From Gibbula magus (Eukaryota > Mollusca > Gastropoda > Trochida > Trochidae), in contig OW388296.1 of assembly GCA_936450465.1 (NCBI GenBank), positions 17,464,526 through 17,528,525 on the forward strand: a DNA stretch of 64,000 nucleotides, written 5' to 3'. Below, one piece after another: positions 46,791 through 61,400 of this stretch. The notes under the pieces were generated by a model. The model ran no database searches, was not told the origin of the DNA, and was given only the letters and a program-made list of their open reading frames with translations. Each line of letters opens with the position of its first letter. Positions within the stretch are counted from its first letter, which is position 1. Position numbers and translations under genes: made by a program.

Positions 46791-49700
46791 CAACCTTGAC
46801 GTGTCCCCAATGGTGAAGTAAGGGGTGATGGTTATACAACCTTAACGTGCCCCCTTTGGTGAAGTAAGGGGTGATGGTTATACAACCTTGACGTGCCCCT
46901 ATTGGTGAAGTAAGGGGTGGTGGTTATACAATCTTGACGTGTCCCTATTGGTGAAGTAAGGGGTGACGGTTATACAACCTTGACGTGCCCCTATTGGTGA
47001 AGTAAGGGGTGATGGTTATACAACCTTGACGTGTCCCTATTGGTGAAGTAAGGGGTGATGGTTATACAACCTTGACGTGTCCCCATTGGTGAAGTAAGGG
47101 GTGATGGTTATACAACCTTGATGTGTCCCTATTGGTGAAGTAAGGGGTGATGGTTATACAACCTTGACGAGCCCCTTTTGGTGAAGTAAGGGGTGATGGT
47201 TATACAACCTTGACGTGTCCCTATTGGTGAAGTAAGGGGTGATGGTTATACAACCTTGATGTGTCCCTATTGTTGAAGTAAGGTGTGATGGTTATATAAC
47301 CTTGACGTGCCCCTATTGGTGAAGTAAGGGGTGGTGGTTATACAACCTTGACGTGTCCCTATTGGTGAAGTAAGGGGTAATGGTTATACAGCCTTAACGT
47401 GCCCCTATTGGTGAAGTAAGGGGTAGTGGTTATACAACCTTGACGTGTCCCCATTGGTGAAGTAAGGGGTGATGGTTATACAACCTTAACGTGCCCCTTT
47501 TGGTGAAGTAAGGGGTGATGGTTATACAACCTTGACGTGCCCCTATTGGTGAAGTAAGGGGTGGTGGTTATACCATCTTGACGTGTCCCTATTGGTGAAG
47601 TAAGGGGTGATGGTTATACAACCTTGACGTGTCCCCATTGGTGAAGTAAGGGGTGGTGGTTGTACAACCTTGACGTGCCCCTATTGTTGAAGTAAGGGGT
47701 GGTGGTTATACAACCTTGACGTGTCCCTATTGGTGAAGTAAGGGGTGATGGTTATAAAACCTTGACGTGTCCCCATTGGTGAAGTAAGGGGTGGTGGTTA
47801 TACAACCTTGATGTGTCCCTATTGGTGAAGTAAGGGGTGATGGTTATACAACCTTGACGTGTCCCCATTGGTGAAGTAAGGGGTGGTGGTTGTACAACCT
47901 TGACGTGCCCCTATTGTTGAAGTAAGGGGTGGTGGTTATACAACCTTGACGTGTCCCTATTGGTGAAGTAAGGGGTGGTGGTTATACAGCCTTAACGTGC
48001 CCCTATTGGTGAAGTAAGGGGTGGTGGTTATACAACCTTGATGTGTCCCTATTGGTGAAGTAAGGGGTGATGGTTATACAACCTTGACGAGCCCCTTTTG
48101 GTGAAGTAAGGGGTGATGGTTATACAACCTTGACGTGTCCCTATTGGTGAAGTAAGGGGTGATGGTTATACAACCTTGACGTGTGCCCATTGTTGAAGTA
48201 AGGGGTGATGGTTATACAACCTTGATGTGTCCCTATTGTTGAAGTAAGGGGTGATGGTTATACAACCTTGACGTGTCCCCATTGGTGAAGTAAGGGGTGG
48301 TGGTTATACAACCTTGACGTGCCCCTATTGTTGAAGTAAGGGGTGGTGGTTATACAACCTTGACGTGTCCCTATTGGTGAAGTAATGGGTGATGGTTATA
48401 CAACCTTGACGTGTCCCCATTGGTGAAGTAAGGGGTGGTGGTTATACAGCCTTAACGTGCCCCTATTGGTGAAGTAAGGGGTGGTGGTTATACAACCTTG
48501 ATGTGTCCCTATTGGTGAAGTAAGGGGAGAGGGTAATACAACCTTGACGTGTCCCCATTGGTGAAGTAAGGGGTGGTGGTTATACAACCTTGACGTGCCC
48601 CTATTGTTGAAGTAAGGGGTTTTGGTTATACATACTTGACGTGCCCCTATTGGTGAAGTAAGGGGTGATGGTTATACAACCTTGACGAGCCCCTTTTGGT
48701 GAAGTAAGGGGTGATGGTTATACAACCTTGACGTGTCCCTATTGGTGAAGTAAGGGGTGATGGTTATACAACCTTGACGTGTCCCCATTGGTGAAGTAAG
48801 GGGTGATGGTTATACAACCTTGATGTGTCCCTATTGGTGAAGTAAGGGGTGATGGTTATACAACCTTGACGTGTCCCCATTGGTGAAGTAAGGGGTGGTG
48901 GTTATACAACCTTGACGTGTCCCTATTGGTGAAGTATGGGGTGATGGTTATACAACCTTGATGTGTCCCTATTGGTGAATTAAGGGTGATGGTAATACAA
49001 CCTTGATGTGTCCCTATTGGTGAAGTAAGGGGTGGTGGTTATACAACCTTGACGTGTCCCTATTGGTGAAGTAAGGGGTGATGGTTATACAACCTTGATG
49101 TGCCCCTATTGGTGAAGTAAGGGTGATGGTAATACAACCTTGATGTGTCCCTATTGGTGAAGTAAGGGGTGATGGTTATACAACCTTGACGTGCCCCTAT
49201 TGGTGAAGTAAGGGGTGATGGTTATACAACCTTGACGTGTCCCTATTGGTGAAGTAAGGGGTGGTGGTTATACCATCTTGACGTGTCCCTATTGGTGAAG
49301 TAAGGGGTGACGGTTATACAACCTTGATGTGTCCCTATTGGTGAAGTAAGGGGTGGTGGTTATACAACCTTGACGTGTCCCTATTGGTGAAGTAAGGGGT
49401 GGTGGTTATACCATCTTGACGTGTCCCTATTGGTGAAGTAAGGGGTGACGGTTATACAACCTTGACGTGTCCCTATTGGTGAAGTAAGGGGTGGTGGTTA
49501 TACCATCTTGACGTGTCCCTATTGGTGAAGTAAGGGGTGACGGTTATACAACCTTGACGTGTCCCTATTGTTGAAGTAAGGGGTGATGGTTATACAACCT
49601 TGACGTGTCCCTATTGGTGAAGTAAGGGGTGATGGTTATACAACCTTGACGTGTTCCCATTGGTGAAGTAAGGGGTTATGGTTATACAACCTTGATGTGT

Positions 49701-52700
49701 CCCTATTGGTGAAGTAAGGGGTGATGGTTATACAACCTTGACGTGCCCCTATTGGTGAAGTAAGGGGTGGTGGTTATACAACCTTGATGTGTCCCTATTG
49801 GTGAAGTAAGGGGTGATGGTTATACAACCTTGACGTGTCCCCATTGGTGAAGTAAGGGGTGGTGGTTATACAACCTTGACGTGCCCCTATTGTTGAAGTA
49901 AGGGGTGGTGGTTATACATACTTGACGTGCCCCTATTGGTGAAGTAAGGGGTGATGGTTATACAACCTTGACGAGCCCCTTTTGGTGAAGTAAGGGGTGA
50001 TGGTTATACAACCTTGATGTGTCCCTATTGATGAAGTAAGGGGTGATGGTTATACAACCTTGACGTGTGCCCATTGGTGAAGTAAGGGGTGATGGTTATA
50101 CAACCTTGATGTGTCCCTATTGTTGAAGTAAGGGGTGATGGTTATACAACCTTGACGTGTCCCTATTGGTGAAGTAAGGTTTGGTGGTTATACATACTTG
50201 ACGTGCCCCTATTGGTGAAGTAAGGGGTGATGGTTATACAACCTTGACGAGCCCCTTTTGGTGAAGTAAGGGGTGATGGTAATACAACCTTGATGTGTCC
50301 CTATTGATGAAGTAAGGGGTGATGGTTATACAACCTTGACGTGTGCCCATTGGTGAAGTAAGGGGTGGTGGTTATACAACCTTGACGTGTCCCTATTGGT
50401 GAAGTAAGGGGTGATGGTTATACAACCTTGACGTGTCCCTATTGGTGAAGTAAGGGGTGATGGTTATACAACCTTGACGTGTGCCCATTGGTGAAGTAAG
50501 GGGTGATGGTTATACAACCTTGATGTGTCCCTATTGTTGAAGTAAGGGGTGATGGTTATACAACCTTGACGTGCCCCTATTGGTGAAGTAAGGGGTGATG
50601 GTTATAAAACCTTGACGTGTCCCTATTGGTGAAGTAAGGGGTGATGGTTATACAACCTTGACGTGTGCCCATTGGTGAAGTAAGGGGTGATGGTTATACA
50701 ACCTTGACGTGCCCCTATTGGTGAAGTAAGGGGTGATGGTTATACAACCTTGACGTGTCCCTATTGGTGAAGTAAGGGGTTGATGGTTATACAACCTTGA
50801 TGTGTCCCTATTGGTGAAGTAAGGGGTGATGGTTATACAACATTGACGTGTCCCTATTGGTGAAGTAAGGGGTGATGGTTATATAACCTTGACGTGCCCC
50901 TATTGGTGAAGTAAGGGGTGATGGTTATACAACCTTGACGTGTCCCCATTGGTGAAGTAAGGGGTGATGGTTATACAACGTTGATGTGTCCCTATTGGTG
51001 AAGTAAGGGGTGATGGTTATACAACCTTGACGTGTCCCGATTGCTGAAGTAAGGGGTGATGGTTATAAAACCTTGATGTGTCCCTATTGTTGAAGTAAGG
51101 TGTGATGGTTATATAACCTTGACGTGCCCCTATTGGTGAAGTAAGGGGTGGTGGTTATACAACCTTGACGTGTCCCTATTGGTGAAGTAAGGGGTAATGG
51201 TTATACAGCCTTGACGTGCCCCTATTGGTGAAGTAAGGGGTAGTGGTTATACAACGTTGACGTGTCCCCATTGGTGAAGTAAGGGGTGATGGTTATACAA
51301 CCTTAACGTGCCCCTTTTGATGAAGTAAGGGGTGATGGTTATACAACCTTGACGTGCCCCTATTGGTGAAGTAAGGGGTGGTGGTTATACCATCTTGACG
51401 TGTCCCTATTGGTGAAGTAAGGGGTGATGGTTATACAACCTTGACGTGTCCCCATTGGTGAAGTAAGGGGTGATGGTAATACAACCTTGATGTGTCCTTA
51501 TTGGTGAAGTAAGGGGTGATGGTTATACAACCTTGACGTGCCCCTATTGGTGAAGTAAGGGGTGATGGTTATACAACCTTGACGTGTCCCTATTGGTGAA
51601 GTAAGGGGTGGTGGTTATACCATCTTGACGTGTCCCTATTGGTGAAGTAAGGGGTGACGGTTATACAACCTTGATGTGTCCCTATTGGTGAAGTAAGGGG
51701 TGGTGGTTATACCATCTTGACGTGTCCCTATTGGTGAAGTAAGGGGTGACGGTTATACAACCTTGACGTGTCCCTATTGGTGAAGTAAGGGGTGGTGGTT
51801 ATACAACCTTGACGTGTCCCTATTGGTGCAATAAGGGGTGATAGTTATACAACCTTGACGTGTCCCCATTGGTGAAGAAAGGGGTGATGGTTATACAACC
51901 TTGATGTGTCCCTATTGGTGAAGTAAGGGGTGGTGGTTATACAACCTTGATGTGTCCCTATTGGTGAAGTAAGGGGTGGTGGTTATACAACCTTGACGTG
52001 CCCCTATTGTTGAAGTAAGGGGTGGTGGTTATACATACTTGACGTGCCCCTATTGGTGAAGTAAGGGGTGATGGTTATACAACCTTGACGAGCCCCTTTT
52101 GGTGACGTAAGGGGTGATGGTTATACAACCTTAACGTGCCCCTTTTGGTGAAGTAAGGGGTGATGGTTATACAACCTTGACGTGCCCCTATTGGTGAAGT
52201 AAGGGGTGGTGGTTATACCATCTTGACGTGTCCCTATTGGTGAAGTAAGGGGTGACGGTTATACAACCTTGATGTGTCCCTATTGGTGAAGTAAGGGGTG
52301 ATGGTTATACAACCTTGACGTGTCGCCATTGGTGAAGTAAGGGGTGGTTTTTATACAACCTTGACGTGCCCCTATTGTTGAAGTAAGGGGTGGTGGTTAT
52401 ACAACCTTGATGTGTCCCTATTGGTGAAGTAAGGGGTGATGGTTATACACCCTTGACGTGTCCCCATTGGTGAAGTAAGGGGTGGTGGTTATACAGCCTT
52501 AACGTGCCCCTATTGGTGAAGTAAGGGGTGATGGTTATACAACCTTGACGTGTCCCCATTGGTGAAGTAAGGGGTGGTGGTTATACAACCTTGACGTGCC
52601 CCTATTGTTGAAGTAAGGGGTGGTGGTTATACATACTTGACGTGCCCCTATTGGTGAAGTAAGGGGTGATGGTTATACAACCTTGACGAGCCCCTTTTGG

Positions 52701-55700
52701 TGAAGTAAGGGGTGATGGTTATACAACCTTGACGTGTCCCTATTGGTGAAGTAAGGGGTGATGGTTATACAACCTTGACGTGTCCCCATTGGTGAAGTAA
52801 GGGGTGATGGTTATACAACCTTGATGTGTCCCTATTGGTGAAGTAAGGGGTGATGGTTATACAACCTTGACGTGTCCCCATTGGTGAAGTAAGGGGTGAT
52901 GGTTATACAACCTTGACGTGTCCCTATTGGTGAAGTAAGGGGTGGTGGTTATACAACCTTGATTTGTCCCTATTGGTGAAGTAAGGGGTGATGGTTATAC
53001 AACCTTGACGTGTCCCCATTGGTGAAGTAAGGGGTGGTGGTTATACAACCTTGACGTGCCCCTATTGTTGAAGTAAGGGGTGGTGGTTATACATACTTGA
53101 CGTGCCCCTATTGGTGAAGTAAGGGGTGATGGTTATACAACCTTGACGAGCCCCTTTTGGTGAAGTAAGGGGTGATGGTTATACAACCTTGACGTGTCCC
53201 CATTGGTGAAGTAAGGGGTGATGGTTATACAACCTTGATGTGTCCCTATTGGTGAAGTAAGGGGTGATGGTTATACAACCTTGACGTGTCCCCATTGGTG
53301 AAGTAAGGGGTGATGGTAATACAACCTTGATGTGTCCCTATTGGTGAAGTAAGGGGTGATGGTTATACAACCTTGACGTGCCCTATTGGTGAAGTAAGGG
53401 GTGATGGTTATACAACCTTGACGTGCTCCTATTGTTGAAGTAAGGGGTGATGGTTAGACAACCTTGACGTGTCCCTATTGGTGAAGTAAGGGGTGATGGT
53501 TATACAACCTTGACGTGCCCCTATTGTTGAAGTAAGGGGTGGTGGTTATACAACCTTGACGTGTCCCTATTGGTGAAGTAAGGGGTGATGGTTATACAAC
53601 CTTGACGTGTCCCTATTGGTGAAGTAAGGGGTGATGGTTATACAACCTTGACGTGTCCCCATTGGTGAAGTAAGGGGTGATGGTTATACAACCTTGACGT
53701 GCCCCTATTGGTGAAGTAAGGGGTGATGGTTATACAATCCTGACGTGTCCCTATTGGTGAAGTAAGGGGTGATGGTTATACAACCTTGACGTGTCCCCGT
53801 TGGTGAAGTAAGGGGTGATGGTTATACAACCTTGATGTGTCCCTATTGGTGAAGTAAGGGGTGATGGTTATACAACCTTGATGTGTCCCTATTGTTGAAG
53901 TAAGGTGTGATGGTTATATAACCTTGACGTGCCCCTATTGGTGAAGTAAGGGGTGATGGTTATACAACCTTGATGTGTCCCTATTGTTGAAGTAAGGGGT
54001 GGTGGTTATACAACCTTAACGTGCCCCTATTGGTGAAGTAAGGGGTAATGGTTATACAACCTTAACGTGCCCCTATTGGTGAAGTAAGGGGTGGTGGTTA
54101 TACATACTTGACGTGCCCCTATTGGTGAAGTAAGGGGTGGTTGTTATACAACTTTGATGTGTCCCTATTGGTGAAGTAAGGGGTGGTGGTTATACAACCT
54201 TGACGTGTCCCTATTGTTGAAGTAAGGGGTGATGGTTATACAAGCTTGATGTGTCCCTATTGTTGAAGTAAGGGGTGGTGGTTATACAACCTTGACGTGC
54301 CCCTATTGGTGAAGTAAGGGGTGATGGTTATACAACCTTGACGTGTCCCTATTGGTGAAGTAAGGGTTGGTGGTTATACAACCTTGACGTGTCCCTATTG
54401 GTGAAGTAAGGGGTGGTGGTTATACAACCTTGACGTGCCCCTATTGTTGAAGTAAGGGGTGGTGGTTATACATCCTTGACGTGCCCCTATTGTTGAAGTA
54501 AGGGGTGGTGGTTATACAACCTTGATGTGTCCCTATTGGTGAAGTAAGGGGTGGTGGTTATACAACCTTGACGTGCCCCTATTGTTGAAGTAAGGGGTGG
54601 TGGTTATACAACCTTGACGTGTCCCTCTTGGTGAAGTAAGGAGTGATGGTTATACAACCTTGACGTGTCCCTATTGGTGAAGTAAGGGGTGATGGTTATA
54701 CAGCCTTGACGTGCCCCTATTGGTGAAGTAAGGGGTGACGGTTATACAACCTTGATGTGTCCCTATTGGTGAAGTAAGGGGTGGTGGTTATACAACCTTG
54801 ATGTGTCCCTATTGGTGAAGTAAGGGGTGACGGTTATACAACCTTGATGTGTCCCTATTGTTGAAGTAAGGGGTAATGGTTATACAACCTTGACGTGTCC
54901 CTATTGGTGAAGTAAGGGGTGATGGTTATACAACCTTAACGTGCCCCTATTGGTGAAGTAAGGTGTGATGGTTATACAACCTTGCAGTGTCCCTATTGTT
55001 GAAGTAAGGGGTGATGGTTATACAACCTTAACGTGCCCCTATTGGTGAAGTAAGGGGTGGTGGTTATACAACCTTGATGTGTCCCTATTGTTGAAGTAAG
55101 GGGTGGTGGTTATACAACCTTAACGTGCCCCTATTGGTGAAGTAAGGGGTAATGGTTATACAACCTTAACGTGCCCCTATTGGTGAAGTAAGGGGTGGTG
55201 GTTATACAACCTTGATGTGTCCCTATTGGTGAAGTAAGGGGTGACGGTTATACAACCTTGATGTGTCCCTATTGTTGAAGTAAGGGGTAATGGTTATACA
55301 ACCTTGACGTGTCCCTATTGGTGAAGTAAGGGGTGATGGTTATACAACCTTAACGTGCCCCTATTGGTGAAGTAAGGTGTGATGGTTATACAACCTTGCA
55401 GTGTCCCTATTGTTGAAGTAAGGGGTGATGGTTATACAACCTTGATGTGTCCCTATTGGTGAAGTAAGGGGTGGTGGTTATACAAACTTGACGTGCCCCT
55501 ATTGTTGAAGTAAGGGGTGATGGTTATACAACCTTGACGTGTCCCTATTGGTGAAGTAAGGGGTGATGGTTATACAACCTTGATGTGTCCCTATTGGTGA
55601 AGTAAGGGGTGACGGTTATACAACCTTGATATGTCCCTATTGTTGAAGTAAGGGGTAATGGTTATACAACCTTGACGTGTCCCTATTGGTGAAGTAAGGG

Positions 55701-58459
55701 GTGATGGTTATACAACCTTAACGTGTCCCTATTGGTGAAGTAAGGGGTGACGGTTATACAACCTTGATGTGTCCCTATTGTTGAAGTAAGGAGTGATGGT
55801 TATACAACCTTGACGTGTCCCTATTGGTGAAGTAAGGGGTGATGGTTATACAGCCTTGACGTGCCCCTATTGGTGAAGTAAGGAGTGATGGTTATACAAT
55901 CTTGATGTGTCCCTATTGGTGAAGTAAGGGGTGGTGGTTATACAACCTTGATGTGTCCCTATTGGTGAAGTAAGGGGTGACGGTTATACAACCTTGATGT
56001 GTCCCTATTGTTGAAGTAAGGGGTAATGGTTATACAACCTTGACGTGTCCCTATTGGTGAAGTAAGGGGTGATGGTTATACAACCTTAACGTGCCCCTAT
56101 TGGTCAAGTAAGGTGTGATGGTTATACAACCTTGCAGTGTCCCTATTGTTGAAGTAAGGGGTGATGGTTATACAACCTTAACGTGCCCCTATTGGTGAAG
56201 TAAGGGGTGGTGGTTATACAACCTTGATGTGTCCCTATTGTTGAAGTAAGGGGTGGTGGTTATACAACCTTAACGTGCCCCTATTGGTGAAGTAAGGGGT
56301 AATGGTTATACAACCTTAACGTGCCCCTATTGGTGAAGTAAGGGGTGGTGGTTATACATACTTGACGTGCCCCTATTGGTGAAGTAAGGGGTGGTTGTTA
56401 TACAACCTTGATGTGTCCCTATTGGTGAAGTAAGGGGTGGTGGTTATACAAGCTTGATGTGCCCCTATTGTTGAAGTAAGGGGTGGTGGTTATACAACCT
56501 TGACGTGCCCCTATTGGTGAAGTAAGGGGTGGTTGTTATACAACCTTGACTTGTCCCTATTGTTGAAGTAAGGGGTGGTGGTTATACAACCTTGACGTGT
56601 CTCTATTATTGAAGTAAGGGGTGATGGTTATACAATCTTGATGTGTCCCTATTGGTGAAGTAAGGGGTGGCGGTTATACAACCTTGACGTGCCCCTATTG
56701 GTGAAGTAAGGGGTGATGGTTATACAACCTTGATGTGTCCCTATTGGTGAAGTAAGGGGTGGTGGTTAAACAACCTTGACGTGCCCCTATTGGTGAAGTA
56801 AGGGGTGGTGGTTATACAACCTTGACTTGTCCCTATTGGTGAAGTAAGGGGTAATGGTTATACAACCTTGACGTGTCCCTATTGGTGAAGTAAGGGATGA
56901 TGGTTGTACAACCTTAACGTGCCCCTATTGGTGAAGTAAGGTGTGATGGTTATACAACCTTGATGTGTCCCTATTGGTGAAGTAAGGGGTGATGGTTATA
57001 CAACCTTGATGTGTCCCTCTTGTTGAAGTAAGGTGTGATGGTTATATAACCTTGACGTGCCCCTATTGGTGAAGTAAGGGGTGATGGTTATACAACCTTG
57101 ATGTGTCCCTATTGTTGAAGTAAGGGGTGGTGGTTATACAACCTTAACGTGCCCCTATTGGTGAAGTAAGGGGTAATGGTTATACAACCTTAACGTGCCC
57201 CTATTGGTGAAGTAAGGGGTGGTGGTTATACATACTTGACGTGCCCCTATTGGTGAAGTAAGGGGTGGTTGTTATACAACTTTGATGTATCCCTATTGGT
57301 GAAGTAAGGGGTGGTGGTTATACAACCTTGACGTGTCCCTATTGTTGAAGTAAGGGGTGATGGTTATACAAGCTTGATGTGTCCCTATTGGTGAAGTAAG
57401 GGGTGGTGGTTATACAACCTTGACGTGCCCCTATTGGTGAAGTAAGGGGTGGTGGTTATACAACCTTGACGTGTCCCTCTTGGTGAAGTAAGGAGTGATG
57501 GTTATACAACCTTGACGTGTCCCTATTGGTGAAGTAAGGGGTGATGGTTATACAATCTTGATGTGTCCCTATTGGTGAAGTAAGGGGTGGTGGTTATACA
57601 TACTTGACGTGCCCCTATTGGTGAAGTAAGGGGTGGTTGTTATACAACCTTGATGTGTCCCTATTGGTGAAGTAAGGGGTGACGGTTATACAACCTTGAT
57701 GTGTCCCTATTGTTGAAGTAAGGGGTAATGGTTATACAACCTTGACGTGTCCCTATTGGTGAAGTAAGGGGTGATGGTTATACAACCTTAACGTGCCCCT
57801 ATTGGTGAAGTAAGGTGTGATGGTTATACAACCTTGCAGTGTCCCTATTGTTGAAGTAAGGGGTGATGGTTATACAACCTTAACGTGCCCCTATTGGTGA
57901 AGTAAGGGGTGGTGGTTATACAACCTTGATGTGTCCCTATTGTTGAAGTAAGGGGTGGTGGTTATACAACCTTAACGTGCCCCTATTGGTGAAGTAAGGG
58001 GTAATGGTTATACAAACTTAACGTGCCCCTATTGGTGAAGTAAGGGGTGGTGGTTATACATACTTGACGTGCCCCTATTGGTGAAGTAAGGGGTGGTTGT
58101 TATACAACCTTGATGTGTCCCTATTGGTGAAGTAAGGGGTGGTGGTTATACAAGCTTGATGTGCCCCTATTGTTGAAGTAAGGGGTGGTGGTTATACAAC
58201 CTTGACGTGCCCCTATTGGTGAAGTAAGGGGTGGTTGTTATACAACCTTGACTTGTCCCTATTGTTGAAGTAAGGGGTGGTGGTTATACAACCTTGACGT
58301 GTCTCTATTGTTGAAGTAAGGGGTGATGGTTATACAATCTTGATGTGTCCCTATTGGTGAAGTAAGGGGTGGTGGTTATACAACCTTGACGTGCCCCTAT
58401 TGGTGAAGTAAGGGGTGATGGTTATACAACCTTGATGTGTCCCTATTGGTGAAGTAAGG

Positions 58460-61400
58460 GGTGGTGGTTAAACAACCTTGACGTGCCCCTATTGGTGAAG
58501 TAAGGGGTGGTGGTTATACAACCTTGACTTGTCCCTATTGGTGAAGTGAGGGGTAATGGTTATACAACCTTGACGTGTCCCTATTGGTGAAGTAAGGGAT
58601 GATGGTTGTACAACCTTAACGTGCCCCTATTGGTGAAGTAAGGTGTGATGGTTATACAACCTTGACGTGCCCCTATTGTTGAAGTAAGGGGTGAGTGTTA
58701 TACAACCTTAACGTGCCCCTATTGGTGAAGTAAGGAGTGGTGGTTATACAACCTTGACGTGCCCCTATTGGTGAAGTAAGGGGTGATGGTTATACAACCT
58801 TGACGTGTCCCTATTGGTGAAGTAAGGGGTGATGGTTATACAACCTTGACGTGCCCCTATTGGTGAAGTAAGGGGTGACGGTTATACAACCTTGACGTGT
58901 CCCTATTGGTGAAGTAAGGGGTGGTGGTTATACAACCTTGACGTGTCCCTATTGTTGAAGTAAGGGGTGATGGTTATACAACCTTGACGTGCCCCTATTG
59001 TTGAAGTAAGGGGTGATGGTTATACAACCTTGACGTGTCCCCATTGGTGAAGTAAGGGGTGATGGTTATACAACCTTGATGTGTCCCTATTGGTGAAGTA
59101 AGGGGTGGTGGTTATACAACCTTGATGTGTCCCTATTGGTGAAGTAAGGGGTGATGGTTATACAACCTTGACGTGTCCCCATTGGTGAAGTAAGGGGTGG
59201 TGGTTATACAACCTTGACGTGCCCCTATTGTTGAAGTAAGGGGTGGTGGTTATACATACTTGACGTGCCATTATTGGTGAAGTAAGGGGTGATGGTTATA
59301 CAACCTTGACGAGCCCCTTTTGGTGAAGTAAGGGGTGATGGTTATACAACCTTGACGTGTCCCCATTGGTGAAGTAAGGGGTGATGGTTATACAACCTTG
59401 ATGTGTCCCTTTTGGTGAAGTAAGGGGTGATGGTTATACAACCTTGACGTGTCCCCATTGGTGAAGTAAGGGGTGGTGGTTATACAACCTTGATGTGTCC
59501 CTATTGGTGAAGTAAGGGGTGATGGTTATACAACCTTGACGTGCCCCTATTGGTGAAGTAAGGGGTGATGGTTATACAACCTTGACGTGCCCCTATTGTT
59601 GAAGTAAGGGGTGATGGTTATACAACCTTGACGTGTCCCTATTGGTGAAGTAAGGGGTGATGGTTATACAACCTTGACGTGTCCCCATTGGTGAAGTAAG
59701 GGGTGATGGTTATACAACCTTGATGTGTCCCTATTGGTGAAGTAAGGGGTGATGGTTATACAACCTTGATGTGTCCCTATTGGTGAAGTAAGGGGTGATG
59801 GTTATACAACCTTAACGTGTCCCTATTGGTGAAGTATCGGGTGGTGGTTATACAACCTTGACGTGCCCCTATTGGTGAAGTAAGGGGTGGTGGTTATACA
59901 ACCTTGACGTGCCCCTATTGGTGAAGTAAGGGGTGATGGTTATACAACCTTGACGTGCCCCTATTGGTGAAGTAAGGGGTGATGGTTATACAACCTTGAC
60001 GTGCCCCTATTGGTGAAGTAAGGGGTGATGGTTATACAACCTTGACGTGCCCCTATTGGTGAAGTAAGGGGTGATGGTTATACAACCTTGATGTGTCCCT
60101 ATTGTTGAAGTAAGGGGTGATGGTAATACAACCTTGATGTGTCCCTATTGTTGAAGTAAGGTGTGATGGTTATATAACCTTGACGTGCCCCTATTGGTGA
60201 AGTAAGGGGTGATGGTTAAACAACCTTGATGTGTCCCTATTGTTGAAGTAAGGGGTGGTGGTTATTCAACCTTAACGTGCCCCTATTGGTGAAGTAAGGG
60301 GTAATGGTTATACAACCTTAACGTGCCCCTATTGGTGAAGTAAGGGGTGGTGGTTATACATACTTGACGTGCCCCTATTGTTGAAGTAAGGGGTGATGGT
60401 TATACAACCTTGACGTGTCCCTATTGGTGAAGTAAGGGGTGATGGTTATACAACCTTGACGTGTCCCCATTGGTGAAGTAAGGGGTGGTGGTTAAACAAC
60501 CTTGACGTGCCCCTATTGGTGAAGTAAGGGGTGGTGGTTATACAACCTTGACTTGTCCCTATTGGTGAAGTAAGGGGTAATGGTTATACAACCTTGACGT
60601 GTCCCTATTGGTGAAGTAAGGGATGATGGTTGTACAACCTTAACGTGCCCCTATTGGTGAAGTAAGGTGTGATGGTTATACAACCTTGACGTGCCCCTAT
60701 TGTTGAAGTAAGGGGTGAGTGTTATACAACCTTGACGTGCCCCTATTGGTGAAGTAAGGAGTGATGGTTATACAACCTTGATGTGTCCCTATTGGTGAAG
60801 TAAGGGGTGATGGTTATACAACCTTGATGTGTCCCTATTGGTGAAGTAAGGGGTGTTGGTTATACAACCTTAACGTGTCCCTATTGGTGAAGTATGGGGT
60901 GGTGGTTATACAACCTTGACGTGCCCCTATTGGTGAAGTAAGGGGTGGTGGTTATACAACCTTGACGTGCCCCTATTGGTGAAGTAAGGGGTGATGGTTA
61001 TACAACCTTGACGTGCCCCTATTGGTGAAGTAAGGGGTGATGGTTATACAACCTTGACGTGCCCCTATTGGTGAAGTAAGGGGTGATGGTTATACAACCT
61101 TGACGTGCCCCTATTGGTGAAGTAAGGGGTGATGGTTATACAACCTTGATGTGTCCCTATTGTTGAAGTAAGGGGTGATGGTAATACAACCTTGATGTGT
61201 CCCTATTGTTGAAGTAAGGTGTGATGGTTATATAACCTTGACGTGCCCCTATTGGTGAAGTAAGGGGTGATGGTTATACAACCTTGATGTGTCCCTATTG
61301 GTGAAGTAAGGGGTGGTGGTTATACAACCTTGATGTGTCCCTATTGGTGAAGTAAGGGGTGGTGGTTATACAACCTTCACGTGCCCCTATTGTTGAAGTA

